Counted from the stretch's first letter, positions 1 through 8,769 are shown. The stretch: 64,000 bases of DNA from Rhodovulum sulfidophilum DSM 1374 (GCF_001633165.1 NZ_CP015418.1:1798001-1862000), one strand, 5' to 3'. Numbers and translations are program-made. The notes: a model not told the origin generated them from the letters alone.

Positions 1-47
1 AGCGCGGCCAGCGCCTCCCGGATCATGGCTTCCTGATCTGCTGTCAT
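1..47 (-). CDS. 5' end of an unidentified gene running off the window
   Basis: Only the first 15 codons are visible, beginning MTADQEAMIREAL on the minus strand. The start is supported by a GGGAGG ribosome-binding site about 6 bases upstream of the ATG. The fragment is too short to assign a family. It runs in the same direction as glpD but lies about 370 bp downstream of it, so it probably has its own promoter. Confidence 0.5.
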   Translation of the reverse strand, partial: MTADQEAMIREALAA

Positions 48-419
48 CAAACCCTCCCGGGGCAAGGCGCCCGGCGATGTCGTTGCGTCCGAAATGCGGT
101 GCGGGCGCACCGGCCATGGCGGTCGGCAGGCCCGCGGCGGGCGGCCGTTCCGGTCGGGACCGGAGCTGCCCGTGCGGGGCATATGGTAGTGGCGAAGGGC
201 GCGGCGTCCATGCCGGTCAGCCTCCGGGACAGCCGTAATACGGATCAGGAGGCCGTGATCCGAGGGAAACACTTCGCTCCTGAATTCGCGAGGGGAAGGC
301 GGCGGTTACGGCCGACCTGCGCATGCGTCGTTGCGAAGGACCGGCCGGCAAGCTCCCGGGCCTTCCGCATGAGCGCGGGCCGTCCTGGCATCGTTGCGAC
401 CGCCGGTGGCGCCCGGATG
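48..419. other. Non-coding gap between glpD and the first gene
   Basis: About 370 bp without a convincing gene. Open frames here are only shadows of the high GC content. A 7-bp inverted repeat (GCGCCCG / CGGGCGC, 409-431) straddles the glpD stop codon, but no T-run follows it, so it is not a clear intrinsic terminator. The promoter of the gene starting at 47 must lie here; I could not pick out its boxes. Confidence 0.5.
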
Positions 420-2036
420 TCATTCGGGCGCGGGACGCTGGTGCCGGTCTTTCATCCAGTCGTCGATCCGGGCGATCTGATCGGGGCTCAGCCGGAGCCC
501 GAGCTTGCTGCGGCGCCAGACCACATCCTCGGCGCGGCGCGCGAATTCGCGATCCATCAGCCAGATCAGTTCCGCCTCGGTAAGCGTGGCGCCGAAATCG
601 CGGCCGAGATCGGCGGCCGCCTGCGCATCGCCCAGGACCCCGCGGGCCTCGGTGCCATAGGCGCGGACCAGACGCCGAGCCCAGGGGGCGGTCAGGAAGG
701 GATAGTCCTGCCGGAGCGTGGCGATCAGCCCGTCGATCCCGTCGACCGCGACATCGCCGCCGGGCAGCGCCACGCCTGCGGTCCAGGGCCCGGGCAGATC
801 CGGCCGGATTTCGGCGATCTTCTCCAGCGCGGTTTCCGCGAGGCGGCGATAGGTGGTGATCTTGCCGCCGAAGATATTCACGAGCGGGGCGCCCGCGCGG
901 TCAAGCCGGATGACGTAGTCGCGCGAGGCGGCGGAGGCCGAGCCTTCGCCTTCGTCATGCAAGGGCCGCACCCCGGAATAGGTCCAGACGATATCCTCCG
1001 CCGAGACCGGTTTTGCGAGATAGCGGTTGACGAAGCCGATCAGGTAATCGCGTTCCTCCTCGGTGCAGCGGGGCGGGGTGTCGGGCTCGGCATGTTCGGC
1101 ATCGGTGGTGCCGATCAGGGTGAAATCGGTCTCGTAGGGGATGGCGAAGACGATCCTTCCGTCCTGTCCCTGAAAGAAATAGCAGCGGTCATGCTCGAAC
1201 AGGCGGCGGGTCACGATATGGCTGCCGCGCACCAGCCGGACCTTGTCCGTGGCGGCCTGCTGCAGCGCGCCTGCGATCAGATCGGCGGTCCAGGGTCCGG
1301 CGGCATTGACGAGGATCCGCGCCCGCCGAGTGGTCTCGGCCCCGGTCTCGCAGTCGCGCAGGGTGACCGTCCAGAGCCCGTCCTCGCGGCGGGCCTTCAC
1401 GACCCTGGTCCGTGTCAGGATCTCGGCGCCGCGCTCGGCCGCGTCGCGGGCATTCAGCGCCACCAGCCGGGCATCCTCGACCCAGCAGTCGGAATATTCG
1501 AAGGCGCGCCGGAACCGGGGCTTGAGCGGCCGCCCGGCCGGATCGGTGGTCAGATCGAGGCTGCGCGTCGGCGGCAGGATCTTGCGCCCGCCGAGATGGT
1601 CGTAGAGGAAAAGCCCGAGCCGGATCAGCCAGGCCGGACGGCGTCCCGTCATCCAGGGCATTGCCCTGCTCAGCAGCTGCGAGGCGGGCGTGCTGGCATC
1701 GAAGCGCATTTCGCGGTCGAGCGGCAGCACGAAGCGCATCGGCCAGCTGATATGGGGCATGGCCGACAGCAGGGTCTCGCGTTCGATCAGGGCCTCGCGG
1801 ACCAGCCGGAATTCGAAATATTCGAGATAGCGCAGCCCGCCATGAAAAAGCTTGGTCGAGGCCGAGGAGGTGGCCGAGGCCAGGTCGTCCATCTCGGCCA
1901 GCGTGACCGACAATCCGCGCCCGGCCGCGTCGCGGGCGATGCCGCAGCCGTTGATGCCGCCGCCCACGATCAGCAGGTCGGCCGGCTTATCCTCTGCAGT
2001 GTCCTTTGCGGTCCCTTCCGCGATGCGCGTCGGCAT
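420..2036 (-). CDS. glpD: Glycerol-3-phosphate dehydrogenase, aerobic (GlpD)
   Basis: FAD-dependent oxidation of sn-glycerol 3-phosphate to dihydroxyacetone phosphate at the inner membrane, passing electrons to ubiquinone. The 538-residue product has the N-terminal dinucleotide-binding stretch IVGGGINGCGIARDAAGRG near residues 20-40 and, further on, STKLFHGGLRYLE and FGGKITTYRRLAE, all typical of the GlpD/DAO family. E. coli GlpD is about 500 residues, so this is full length with a short extra N-terminus. The ATG at 2036 was chosen because GGAGGA lies 7 bases upstream; an in-frame ATG five codons earlier has no such site. It is divergent from a GlpR-like repressor, which probably controls it through half-sites in the shared spacer. 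Confidence 0.95.
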   Translation of the reverse strand: MPTRIAEGTAKDTAEDKPADLLIVGGGINGCGIARDAAGRGLSVTLAEMDDLASATSSASTKLFHGGLRYLEYFEFRLVREALIERETLLSAMPHISWPMRFVLPLDREMRFDASTPASQLLSRAMPWMTGRRPAWLIRLGLFLYDHLGGRKILPPTRSLDLTTDPAGRPLKPRFRRAFEYSDCWVEDARLVALNARDAAERGAEILTRTRVVKARREDGLWTVTLRDCETGAETTRRARILVNAAGPWTADLIAGALQQAATDKVRLVRGSHIVTRRLFEHDRCYFFQGQDGRIVFAIPYETDFTLIGTTDAEHAEPDTPPRCTEEERDYLIGFVNRYLAKPVSAEDIVWTYSGVRPLHDEGEGSASAASRDYVIRLDRAGAPLVNIFGGKITTYRRLAETALEKIAEIRPDLPGPWTAGVALPGGDVAVDGIDGLIATLRQDYPFLTAPWARRLVRAYGTEARGVLGDAQAAADLGRDFGATLTEAELIWLMDREFARRAEDVVWRRSKLGLRLSPDQIARIDDWMKDRHQRPAPE

Positions 2037-2093
2037 GACTCGGTCCTCCATCCTTCGAAAGCGAAGCATGCTGCGCCGAGAAGGGTCAATGAA

Positions 2094-2124
2094 TATTTTC
2101 GTTTGTATATCTTTTATGTTCGAA
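2094..2124. promoter_or_regulatory. Putative GlpR half-sites in the glpD/repressor spacer
   Basis: Two similar decamers, TATTTTCGTT (2094-2103) and TATGTTCGAA (2115-2124), are spaced exactly 21 bp apart in direct orientation. This AT-rich patch sits within an otherwise GC-rich 216-bp intergenic region. They resemble the TATGTTCG-type half-sites known for GlpR operators in enterobacteria. Just beside them is an inverted repeat, ATGCGC-N5-GCGCAT (2128-2144). Binding by the adjacent repressor is inferred. Confidence 0.5.
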
Positions 2125-2252
2125 TTTATGCGCTTTCCGCGCATTATCGCGCGTGCCACGTCTGCGAATGCAGCGCCCGAAAGTCGCATGGGCCGCGTGT
2201 CGACTTGCGCATGGGGCGATGGCCGAACATTCTCGAGTGGAAAGGAAAGCCG

Positions 2253-3014
2253 ATGTCCCAGACCTTCCGCGCGCCCGACATTCTCGACATCGCCCGGCGC
2301 GAGGGCCGTGTCACCGTCGATGGCCTGGCCGAACATTTCGGCGTCACCGTGCAGACGATCCGCCGCGATCTGGCCGAGCTGGCCGAGGCGGGCAAGCTCG
2401 AGCGCGTGCATGGCGGTGCGATCCTGCCCTCGGGCGTGACCAATATCGGCTACGAGGCGCGGCGCGGGCTGAATGCCGAGGCCAAGGCGGCGATCGCGGC
2501 GCGCTGCGCGGCGTCGATCCCCGAAGAGGCGTCGGTCTTCCTCAATATCGGAACCTCGACCGAGGCGGTGGCCCGGGCGCTGCTGACCCACCGCAACCTG
2601 CTGGTCGTCACCAACAACATGAATGTCGCCAATATCCTCGTCGAGAATCCCGGCTGCGAGGTGGTGGTGGCCGGGGGCACGCTGCGGCGCTCGGATGGCG
2701 GGCTGGTCGGCGCGCTGACGATGCGCGCGATCCAGGCCTTCAAGGTCGATTACGCGGTGATCGGCTGCTCGGCGCTCGATGCCGAGGGCGACCTTCTGGA
2801 TTTCGATATCCAGGAGGTGAGCGTCAGCCAGACCATCCTGGCCCAGGCCCGCCGTGCCTTTCTGGTTGCCGATGCCGCCAAGTTCGAGCGCAGCGCGCCG
2901 GTCCGGATCGCCTCGCTGCGCGATCTCGACGAGGTCTTCACCGACCGTCCGCTTCCCGCCCCGCTGGCCGAGCGCTGCCGGGGCTGGAATACGCGGGTCG
3001 ACGTGGCCGCCTAG
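2253..3014 (+). CDS. DeoR-family repressor, GlpR-like
   Basis: A 253-residue DeoR-family regulator. Residues about 1-60 form the helix-turn-helix, including the family signature VTVQTIRRDLAELAEAGKLE and RVHGGA. The C-terminal part is the sugar-phosphate sensing (DeoRC) domain with NIGTSTEAVARAL and TNNMNVANIL. It is divergent from glpD, which strongly suggests it represses glycerol-3-phosphate genes and responds to glycerol-3-phosphate. The ATG at 2253 follows AAAGGAAAG. Its 3' end is 7 bp from the convergent TetR gene. The exact ligand is inferred from context. Confidence 0.85.
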   Translation: MSQTFRAPDILDIARREGRVTVDGLAEHFGVTVQTIRRDLAELAEAGKLERVHGGAILPSGVTNIGYEARRGLNAEAKAAIAARCAASIPEEASVFLNIGTSTEAVARALLTHRNLLVVTNNMNVANILVENPGCEVVVAGGTLRRSDGGLVGALTMRAIQAFKVDYAVIGCSALDAEGDLLDFDIQEVSVSQTILAQARRAFLVADAAKFERSAPVRIASLRDLDEVFTDRPLPAPLAERCRGWNTRVDVAA

Positions 3015-3021
3015 GCGGGGC

Positions 3022-3774
3022 TCAGTCCTCCCGGCGCGCGCCGGAACGCGCATAGGCGGCGAGGAACAGCCGCACGGCGCTGTCGACGGTCCGCTCGATC
3101 TCGTCGGGCCCGGGCGGTGTCGGCCGTTTGCCGAAGAGCCGCGCGCGCCAGATCCCGGCCCCCGACAGATCGATGAACTGGGCGCTGGCCAGCACCGGAT
3201 CGGGCAGGTCGAGCCGTCCGGCCGCCACCTCGCGGCGCAGAAGGTCGGTCAGGTCGGTATGGGTGCGCAGCGCGCCCGCATCGTAGAATCGCACGCCCAG
3301 CTCGGGCATGCGGTCGACGATGCCCGCGATGGTGCGCTGCCACTGCACGACATGGTCCGACGTGACGATCTCGGCCAGTTGGCGGCCGAAGCGGGTCAGC
3401 TTCTCGGCCAGCGGCAGATCGCTTCGCAGCACCGCGTCGACGCCCCCGAACATCTTCTCGCGCTGTTCCGCCACAAGCGCGACGAACAGATCCTGCTTGT
3501 CGGCGAAATAGACGTAAAGCGTGCCCTTCGAGACCCCGGCCGCGCGGCAGATATCGTTGACGCTGGTCGCGTCGAAGCCCTTGTCGAGAAAGGCCTTCAT
3601 CGCCCCGGCCATGATCTGGTCGCGCTTGGCGGGGTCTTCTCCCGCGGCGTGGCGGCGACAGGGGCGGCGCGGGCCGTCGCAGTCCTGCGCGGTGTCTTCC
3701 GCCGGGGGCTCTGCCTCGGGCTCGGCTTCAGGGTCGGTTTTCGGCTCGGGGGCATCGCCTGGCGCGCATTGCAT
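3022..3774 (-). CDS. TetR-family repressor of the adjacent pump
   Basis: A 250-residue TetR regulator. A typical HTH occurs at about residues 50-95 (AFLDKGFDATSVNDICRAAG, then VSKGTLYVYFADKQDL). It is followed by an alpha-helical ligand-binding domain. An unusual acidic, proline-rich N-terminal tail of about 45 residues precedes the HTH and contains two cysteines near its end. The start at 3774 is supported by AAGGAG 8-9 bases upstream, so the tail is probably real. It is divergent from the EmrA/EmrB-like genes, and the spacer holds two near-identical inverted repeats, so it probably represses both itself and the pump. Confidence 0.9.
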   Translation of the reverse strand: MQCAPGDAPEPKTDPEAEPEAEPPAEDTAQDCDGPRRPCRRHAAGEDPAKRDQIMAGAMKAFLDKGFDATSVNDICRAAGVSKGTLYVYFADKQDLFVALVAEQREKMFGGVDAVLRSDLPLAEKLTRFGRQLAEIVTSDHVVQWQRTIAGIVDRMPELGVRFYDAGALRTHTDLTDLLRREVAAGRLDLPDPVLASAQFIDLSGAGIWRARLFGKRPTPPGPDEIERTVDSAVRLFLAAYARSGARRED

Positions 3775-3829
3775 GATGCGGGTCTCCTTGTCGTCTGCCC
3801 GACCGGGGCGGGGCAGTCCGTAGGGTTTA

Positions 3830-3849
3830 ATCGAACTGCGCGGTTCGAT
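3830..3849. promoter_or_regulatory. TetR operator copy 1
   Basis: Inverted repeat ATCGAAC-N6-GTTCGAT, 20 bp, centred about 65 bp upstream of the TetR start codon. The same arms recur at 3889-3908. It is well placed to block transcription of the repressor gene itself (autoregulation inferred). Confidence 0.75.
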
Positions 3850-3888
3850 AAAGTCTTGAACGCTGCGGCGCGATGCCCTAGATGATTA

Positions 3889-3908
3889 ATCGAACCGCAT
3901 GGTTCGAT
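3889..3908. promoter_or_regulatory. TetR operator copy 2
   Basis: Second copy of the 20-bp inverted repeat, here with perfect 8-bp arms (ATCGAACC-GCAT-GGTTCGAT). It lies 59 bp centre-to-centre from copy 1. A possible -35 (TTGAAC, 3856-3861) and a weak -10 (TAGATG, 3879-3884) sit just before it, so the operator would cover the start of pump-gene transcription. The promoter boxes are a low-confidence reading. Confidence 0.75.
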
Positions 3909-4049
3909 GAATTTTGCAGACCTGCCCCGTGTCATCGTTCCGGGCCGCCCCGTATCCGCCTGTCGCCGCAAACCGGTCTCACGCCCGCGCTTGCCCTGGA
4001 AGAAGCCCGGACCCTCGAGAAACCCGAGCCCTCAAGAAGGTTGCCGCCC

Positions 4050-5192
4050 ATGTCCCGTCAGGCCCACCCGAGCGCCCAGGACCGCGCCTCCGTCGATGCC
4101 CCGTCGCAGGACGGGCCCGCACGGTCCGGCGGGCACAGGCGCGCACTCTTGGCCGGGATCGCGGCGCTGGTTCTGGCAGGGGCGGGCTATGGCGGCTGGT
4201 ATTACTGGACCGAGGGGCGCTTTTTCGAGGATACCGACGACGCCTATGTCCAGGCCGACATCGCCCGGATCTCGAGCCGGGTGCAGGGCTATGTCGCCAG
4301 CCTGCCGGTCGAGGAGAACGCGCATGTCCGCGCGGGCGAGGTCCTGGTGCGGCTGGAGGATGGCGATTACCGCACCGCGCTTGCCACCGCGCAAAGCCGG
4401 GTCGCGACCGCCGATCGCAGGCTGGCGCGGATCGACGCCCAGATCGATGCGGCGCGCGCGGCCGTCCGCCAGGCCGAGGCTGATCGCGACGCGGCGCAGG
4501 CGCAATTGCGGACCGCGGGCAACACGCTCGAGCGGGTCACGGGGCTGGCCGAGCGCAATTTCGCCGCCCAGGCCCAGCTCGACAGCGCGACCGAGGGCTA
4601 TGACACCGCGCAGGCCAGCCTCGCCAAGGCCGTGGCCGCGGTGGCGAGTGCGCATGCCGAGGTCGCGGTTCTGGTCGCCCAGCGCGCCGAGGCCGAAGGC
4701 GACAAGCACGAGCTGGAACTGGCCGTCGATCAGGCCGAGCGCGATCTGAAACGCACCGTGCTGCGCGCACCGGCCGATGGCATCCTTGCCAATCTGGGGC
4801 TGGAGATCGGCGATCTGGTCACCGCGGGCACGCAACTGGCCGCGCTGGTCCCTGACGATGCGCTTTATGTCGAGGCGAATTTCAAGGAAACCCAGATGCA
4901 GGGCATCACCCCCGGCGCGCGGGTCGAGGTGACGCTGGATGCGCTTCCGGGCCGCAGCTTCGAGGGCCGGGTGACCTCGGCCGCGCCCGCCACCGGCTCG
5001 GTCTTCTCGGTGCTGCCCGCCGACAATGCCACCGGCAATTTCACCAAGATCGTGCAACGGGTGCCGGTGCGCATCGCGCTTCCGCCCGAGGCGGCGGCGA
5101 CCGGGCAGCTTCGCGCCGGTCTGTCGGCGGTGGTCGCCGTCGACACGCGCTCGGGCGGGGCGCCCGCGGCCCGCCTTGCCGCCGCGCGCTGA
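4050..5192 (+). CDS. HlyD/EmrA-family membrane fusion protein
   Basis: Periplasmic adaptor of a multidrug export system, 380 residues. A cytoplasmic N-tail is followed by one membrane helix (about residues 30-53, LLAGIAALVLAGAGYGGWYY). Then come the lipoyl-like half (DDAYVQADIARISSRVQGYV), a long coiled-coil hairpin rich in Ala/Glu/Arg, the second lipoyl half (TVLRAPADGILANLGLEIGD) and a beta-barrel. The start ATG is preceded by AAGAAGG. It is followed 23 bp later by its MFS partner and controlled by the divergent TetR gene. The substrate is unknown. Confidence 0.9.
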   Translation: MSRQAHPSAQDRASVDAPSQDGPARSGGHRRALLAGIAALVLAGAGYGGWYYWTEGRFFEDTDDAYVQADIARISSRVQGYVASLPVEENAHVRAGEVLVRLEDGDYRTALATAQSRVATADRRLARIDAQIDAARAAVRQAEADRDAAQAQLRTAGNTLERVTGLAERNFAAQAQLDSATEGYDTAQASLAKAVAAVASAHAEVAVLVAQRAEAEGDKHELELAVDQAERDLKRTVLRAPADGILANLGLEIGDLVTAGTQLAALVPDDALYVEANFKETQMQGITPGARVEVTLDALPGRSFEGRVTSAAPATGSVFSVLPADNATGNFTKIVQRVPVRIALPPEAAATGQLRAGLSAVVAVDTRSGGAPAARLAAAR

Positions 5193-5215
5193 GCCGGCCC
5201 GCCCGGAGCCCCCAG

Positions 5216-6766
5216 ATGACAGCCGACGAGCCGCAACTGACACCGCGCCGCGTGTTCGCCTTCGTGGTGATGGTATTCGGAATGTTCATGGCGATCCTCG
5301 ACATCCAGATCGTCTCGGCCTCGCTGTCGGAAATCCAGGCCGGGCTCGCGGCCAGCCCCGACGAGATCAGCTGGGTCCAGACCAGCTATCTGATCGCCGA
5401 GGTGGTGATGATCCCGCTTTCGGGCTTTCTCGCCCGGATGATGTCGACGCGCTATCTGTTCGTGCTGTCGGCGGCGGGCTTCACCGCATCGAGCTTTCTC
5501 TGCGCCACGTCGGGCAGCATCGAAGAGATGATCCTGTGGCGCGCGCTGCAGGGCTTTCTGGGCGGCGGCATGATCCCGTCGGTCTTCGCCGCGGCCTTCA
5601 CCATCTTCCCGGCCTCGAAACGCAGCGTGGTCTCGCCGGTGATCGGGCTGATCGCGACGCTGGCGCCGACCGTCGGGCCCACGGTCGGCGGCTATCTCAG
5701 CTACACGCTGTCCTGGCACTGGCTGTTCCTGGTCAATGTGCTGCCGGGCATCGGGGTGACGCTGGGCGCCTTCCTGCTGATCGATTTCGACCGGCCCGAC
5801 TGGCGGCTTTTCGACCGCTTCGACTGGTGGGGGCTGCTGGCGCTGGCGGCCTTTCTCGGCGGGCTGGAATATGTTCTCGAAGAGGGGCCCGGCAATGACT
5901 GGCTGGCCGACGAGACGGTCGCGGCCTTCGTCGTCGTGACCGTGCTGGGCGCCATCGTCAGCTTCTGGCGCGCCTTCACCCGCGACGAGCCCATCGTCGA
6001 TCTCTCGGCCTTCGGCAATGTCAATTTCGCGCTGGGCTCGGCCTTCAGCTTCGTGATGGGGATCGGGCTTTACGGGCTGACCTATCTTTATCCGCTCTAT
6101 CTGGCCTCGATCCGCGGCTATGACAGCCTGATGATCGGCGAGACGGTCTTCGTCTCGGGGCTGGCGATGTTCGTCAGCGCCCCGATCGCGGGCTTCCTCT
6201 CGGCCCGGATCGATCTGCGCCTGATGCTGCTTGCGGGCTTCGCGGGCTTCGCGGTCTCGACCTGGATGCTGACCGGCATGACCGCCGAATGGGATTTCAA
6301 CGAGCTTCTGGTGCCGCAGATCCTGCGTGGCGTGTCGCTGATGCTGAGCATGGTGCCGATCAACAACCTCGCGCTGGGCACGCTTCCGCGCGACAAGATG
6401 AAGGGCGGCTCGGGGCTGTTCAACCTGACGCGAAATCTCGGCGGCGCGGTCGGTCTGGCGGTGATCAATACCCAGCTCTCGGACCGGGGCGATCTGCATT
6501 ACGAGCGGTTGCGCGAGGCCGTCAGCTGGACCAATGATGCCGCGATGCGCGAGCTCTCAGTGATGGCGGCGAACCTGTCGGCGCGGGGGCTCGACGGGCA
6601 GACCGGGGCCCTTGTGCAGATGGCGGCCCGGCTGCGCCAGCAGGCGACGGTGATGTCCTTCATCGACGTCTTCCTGATGCTCGCGCTGCTGTTCGGCGGG
6701 CTCGCGGCCAGCGCCTTCTTCATGCGCAAGCCGGACCCGGGAGGGGGCGGCGGCGCCGGGCATTGA
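5216..6766 (+). CDS. EmrB/QacA-type MFS drug transporter (DHA2)
   Basis: Inner-membrane proton-driven exporter of the 14-helix DHA2 family, 516 residues. It opens with FGMFMAILDIQIVSASLSEI, the family's motif D1 region, and carries the antiporter motif C-like stretch GLIATLAPTVGPTVGGYLS near residue 145. It is co-transcribed with the EmrA-like adaptor and presumably forms an EmrAB-type pump that needs an outer-membrane TolC encoded elsewhere. Substrates cannot be read from the sequence; TetR control suggests induction by a toxic hydrophobic compound. Confidence 0.92.
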   Translation: MTADEPQLTPRRVFAFVVMVFGMFMAILDIQIVSASLSEIQAGLAASPDEISWVQTSYLIAEVVMIPLSGFLARMMSTRYLFVLSAAGFTASSFLCATSGSIEEMILWRALQGFLGGGMIPSVFAAAFTIFPASKRSVVSPVIGLIATLAPTVGPTVGGYLSYTLSWHWLFLVNVLPGIGVTLGAFLLIDFDRPDWRLFDRFDWWGLLALAAFLGGLEYVLEEGPGNDWLADETVAAFVVVTVLGAIVSFWRAFTRDEPIVDLSAFGNVNFALGSAFSFVMGIGLYGLTYLYPLYLASIRGYDSLMIGETVFVSGLAMFVSAPIAGFLSARIDLRLMLLAGFAGFAVSTWMLTGMTAEWDFNELLVPQILRGVSLMLSMVPINNLALGTLPRDKMKGGSGLFNLTRNLGGAVGLAVINTQLSDRGDLHYERLREAVSWTNDAAMRELSVMAANLSARGLDGQTGALVQMAARLRQQATVMSFIDVFLMLALLFGGLAASAFFMRKPDPGGGGGAGH

Positions 6767-6767
6767 G

Positions 6768-6787
6768 CGGCCCGGAATGAGGGGCCG
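6768..6787. terminator. Small hairpin between convergent genes
   Basis: CGGCCC / GGGCCG arms with an 8-base loop lie in the 24-bp space between the convergent MFS and phosphoesterase genes. There is no T-run on either side, so terminator function is only suggested by position. Confidence 0.3.
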
Positions 6788-6790
6788 GGA

Positions 6791-7579
6791 TCAGACCCCG
6801 GTCCAGCCCGCCAGCCCCTTGCGGAAGACGGCGAGGCTGGCCGGGCGGAACGCGCCCTCCTTCGCCACCATCCGGGTCAGCTCGATCTGGTCGCCCTCGA
6901 TCGCCAGAAGCGCGAAGTCGTTTTCCTGACCGCGCAGCCGGGTCGAGAGCCCGGTGCCGACATGGACCTGCAACACCCGCCGCCCGGCCTCGCGGGTCAG
7001 GAAGGGCTCGGCGCGCCAGCGGTGCAGATGCCCCGACAGCACGATATCGGCGCCGCAGCGCGCCAAGGCCTCCAGCGAGGGCCCGGCGTGTTTCATCAGG
7101 CTTTTCGGCGTGCCGGGGGCCTGTTCGAACGGGTGATGGGCCATTGCGAGGCGCGGCCCGGGGGCCTCGGCGAAGGCCTGGCAGGCCTGATCGAGGTCGC
7201 GGCGCCGGACCTTGCCGCGCTGCCAGCGCAGCGGATCGACGGTGTTGAAGCCCTGCACCGTCAAGGCACCGATCCGGGCCCGGGGCGCCAGATCGGCCGA
7301 GACATGGCGGCGATAGCGGGCATAGGGGCGTAAGAGCCGCAGCCAGGGATTGTCGAGCGGCACGTCATGGTTGCCGGGCACCGAAATCCAGGGTGGGTCG
7401 AGCCGGTTCAGGAAGGCGCGGGCGGCGCGGAACTGGCTGTCGCGCGCGCGCTGGGTCAGATCGCCGGTCACCGCGACCAGATCGGCCCCGGCCGCGTTCA
7501 GCGCCCCGATCAGCGGGTCGAGCAGCTCGGGCGCGGTGCGGCCGAAATGCAGGTCCGAGATATGCGCGATCCGGATCAC
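6791..7579 (-). CDS. Calcineurin-like metallophosphoesterase
   Basis: A 262-residue cytoplasmic metallophosphoesterase. The metal-binding motifs are all visible: DLHFG (DxH) near residue 10, GDLTQ (GDxxx) near 40, GNHD near 70, and GHLHRW near 195, with an additional AHHPF. The start is GTG at 7579, forming a 4-bp GTGA overlap with the stop of the upstream lipid kinase, which indicates translational coupling. Members of this family include cAMP phosphodiesterases and phospholipid-linked phosphoesterases; pairing with a DAGK-type kinase hints at lipid or lipid-phosphate turnover, but the substrate is not determined. Confidence 0.88.
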   Translation of the reverse strand: MIRIAHISDLHFGRTAPELLDPLIGALNAAGADLVAVTGDLTQRARDSQFRAARAFLNRLDPPWISVPGNHDVPLDNPWLRLLRPYARYRRHVSADLAPRARIGALTVQGFNTVDPLRWQRGKVRRRDLDQACQAFAEAPGPRLAMAHHPFEQAPGTPKSLMKHAGPSLEALARCGADIVLSGHLHRWRAEPFLTREAGRRVLQVHVGTGLSTRLRGQENDFALLAIEGDQIELTRMVAKEGAFRPASLAVFRKGLAGWTGV

Positions 7580-8487
7580 GCCGGGGCCTCCGGAACCAGC
7601 ACCTGCAGCGGGCGGTCGCGGCGGCGGATCGTCAGCGGCGTGCGCATTGTCTGGCGCTCGCCGTCGCGGGCGACCAGGACCCGCGGCCGCCCCGGGTCGA
7701 TCTCGATCCTTGCCGCGCGGTGCAGGTCGAAATCCTGGCCCTCCTGCGCGGTGCCGAGCGCCAGCCCCAGCGTCGCGCGCATGATCTCGACCTGCGATCC
7801 GGCGGGGGCGGTGAACAGCGCGAAGCCGCCATCCTCCAGCGCGTCGGTGCCTTCGAGATTGAACTGGCGCAGCTGATAGGCGCTGTTGGCGATGAAGGCG
7901 AGCGGCGTTTGCAGCTCCTGCCTCTCGCCGTCCAGCGTCATGTTCAGCCGCATTGCCCGGCGCGCGCCGACCAGGGTCTGGGCCACCGACCAATAGGCCG
8001 CGACCCGGCTGCGGCCCCAGCGCCGATAGGTGGTCTCGCGCCGCTCGAGGATCGCGGGGTAAAGCCCGAGGCTGGCATTGTTGAGAAAGATCCTGCCATT
8101 CACCTCGCCCAGATGCACCTCGGCCGTGGTGCCGCCGGCCAGGGCCGCGACGGCCGCCTCGGGCTCCAGCGGGATGCCGAGCCCGCGGGCGAAATAGTTG
8201 AAGGTGCCCTGCGGGATCACCCCGAGCGGGGCGTCGCGGGCATGGCAGGCCTCGGCCACCGCACAGATCGTGCCGTCGCCGCCCGCCGCGACCAGCTTGC
8301 CGCAGCCCCGGTCGAGCGCCTCATGCGCAAGCCCGGTCAGGCTCTGGCCCCGGCGCGGGCGCCAGATCTCGGCCTTGAGCCCCGCTTGCAGGCAAAGCCC
8401 GCGCAGCATGTCGCTGCGCGATCCCGAGCCGGAATGGTCTCCGGCCCGGTCGTTGACGATGAGGCAGAAGGCGGAAGATCTTGGCAT
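7576..8487 (-). CDS. Diacylglycerol/lipid kinase family protein
   Basis: A 303-residue protein of the DAGK catalytic superfamily. The nucleotide-binding motif AAGGDGTICAVAEAC is near residue 68 and is followed by GVIPQGTFNYFARGLGIPL, equivalent to the conserved GTxND(F)AR segment. The ATG at 8487 has AGGAC about 7 bases upstream. It would phosphorylate a lipid such as diacylglycerol or a sphingoid base; the specificity cannot be told. It is the first gene of a two-gene unit with the phosphoesterase. Confidence 0.85.
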   Translation of the reverse strand: MPRSSAFCLIVNDRAGDHSGSGSRSDMLRGLCLQAGLKAEIWRPRRGQSLTGLAHEALDRGCGKLVAAGGDGTICAVAEACHARDAPLGVIPQGTFNYFARGLGIPLEPEAAVAALAGGTTAEVHLGEVNGRIFLNNASLGLYPAILERRETTYRRWGRSRVAAYWSVAQTLVGARRAMRLNMTLDGERQELQTPLAFIANSAYQLRQFNLEGTDALEDGGFALFTAPAGSQVEIMRATLGLALGTAQEGQDFDLHRAARIEIDPGRPRVLVARDGERQTMRTPLTIRRRDRPLQVLVPEAPA

Positions 8488-8769
8488 GTGGCAGTCCTGT
8501 TCTGGGGCCGGTCTCGGGCCGGGGCAGTGCCGCAACGTCCCGGTTCGCGCTGCGTTCCCGAAACCGGCCCGGAAGGGCAGGGCCATGCCGCGCCGCAGGG
8601 TCGCGGGCGGGCCGGGCCCGCGATTGCGCGTTCCGCGGGAACCCCGGGGCGGCTTCGCGCGTTCGGGGAGACGTGTTGAACCACCAATATGAAACCCGGA
8701 GGAGATGCCCTTGAGCCTTCTGTCCGCCTTTGTTCGTCCCGCTGAAGGGGCCTGCCGGGAGTGCCGCGC

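Noticed and set aside
99..3014. Very long open frames over glpD and elsewhere in the opposite strand
   Set aside because: High GC leaves few stop codons; these frames are antisense shadows of recognised genes with low-complexity translations and no ribosome-binding sites.
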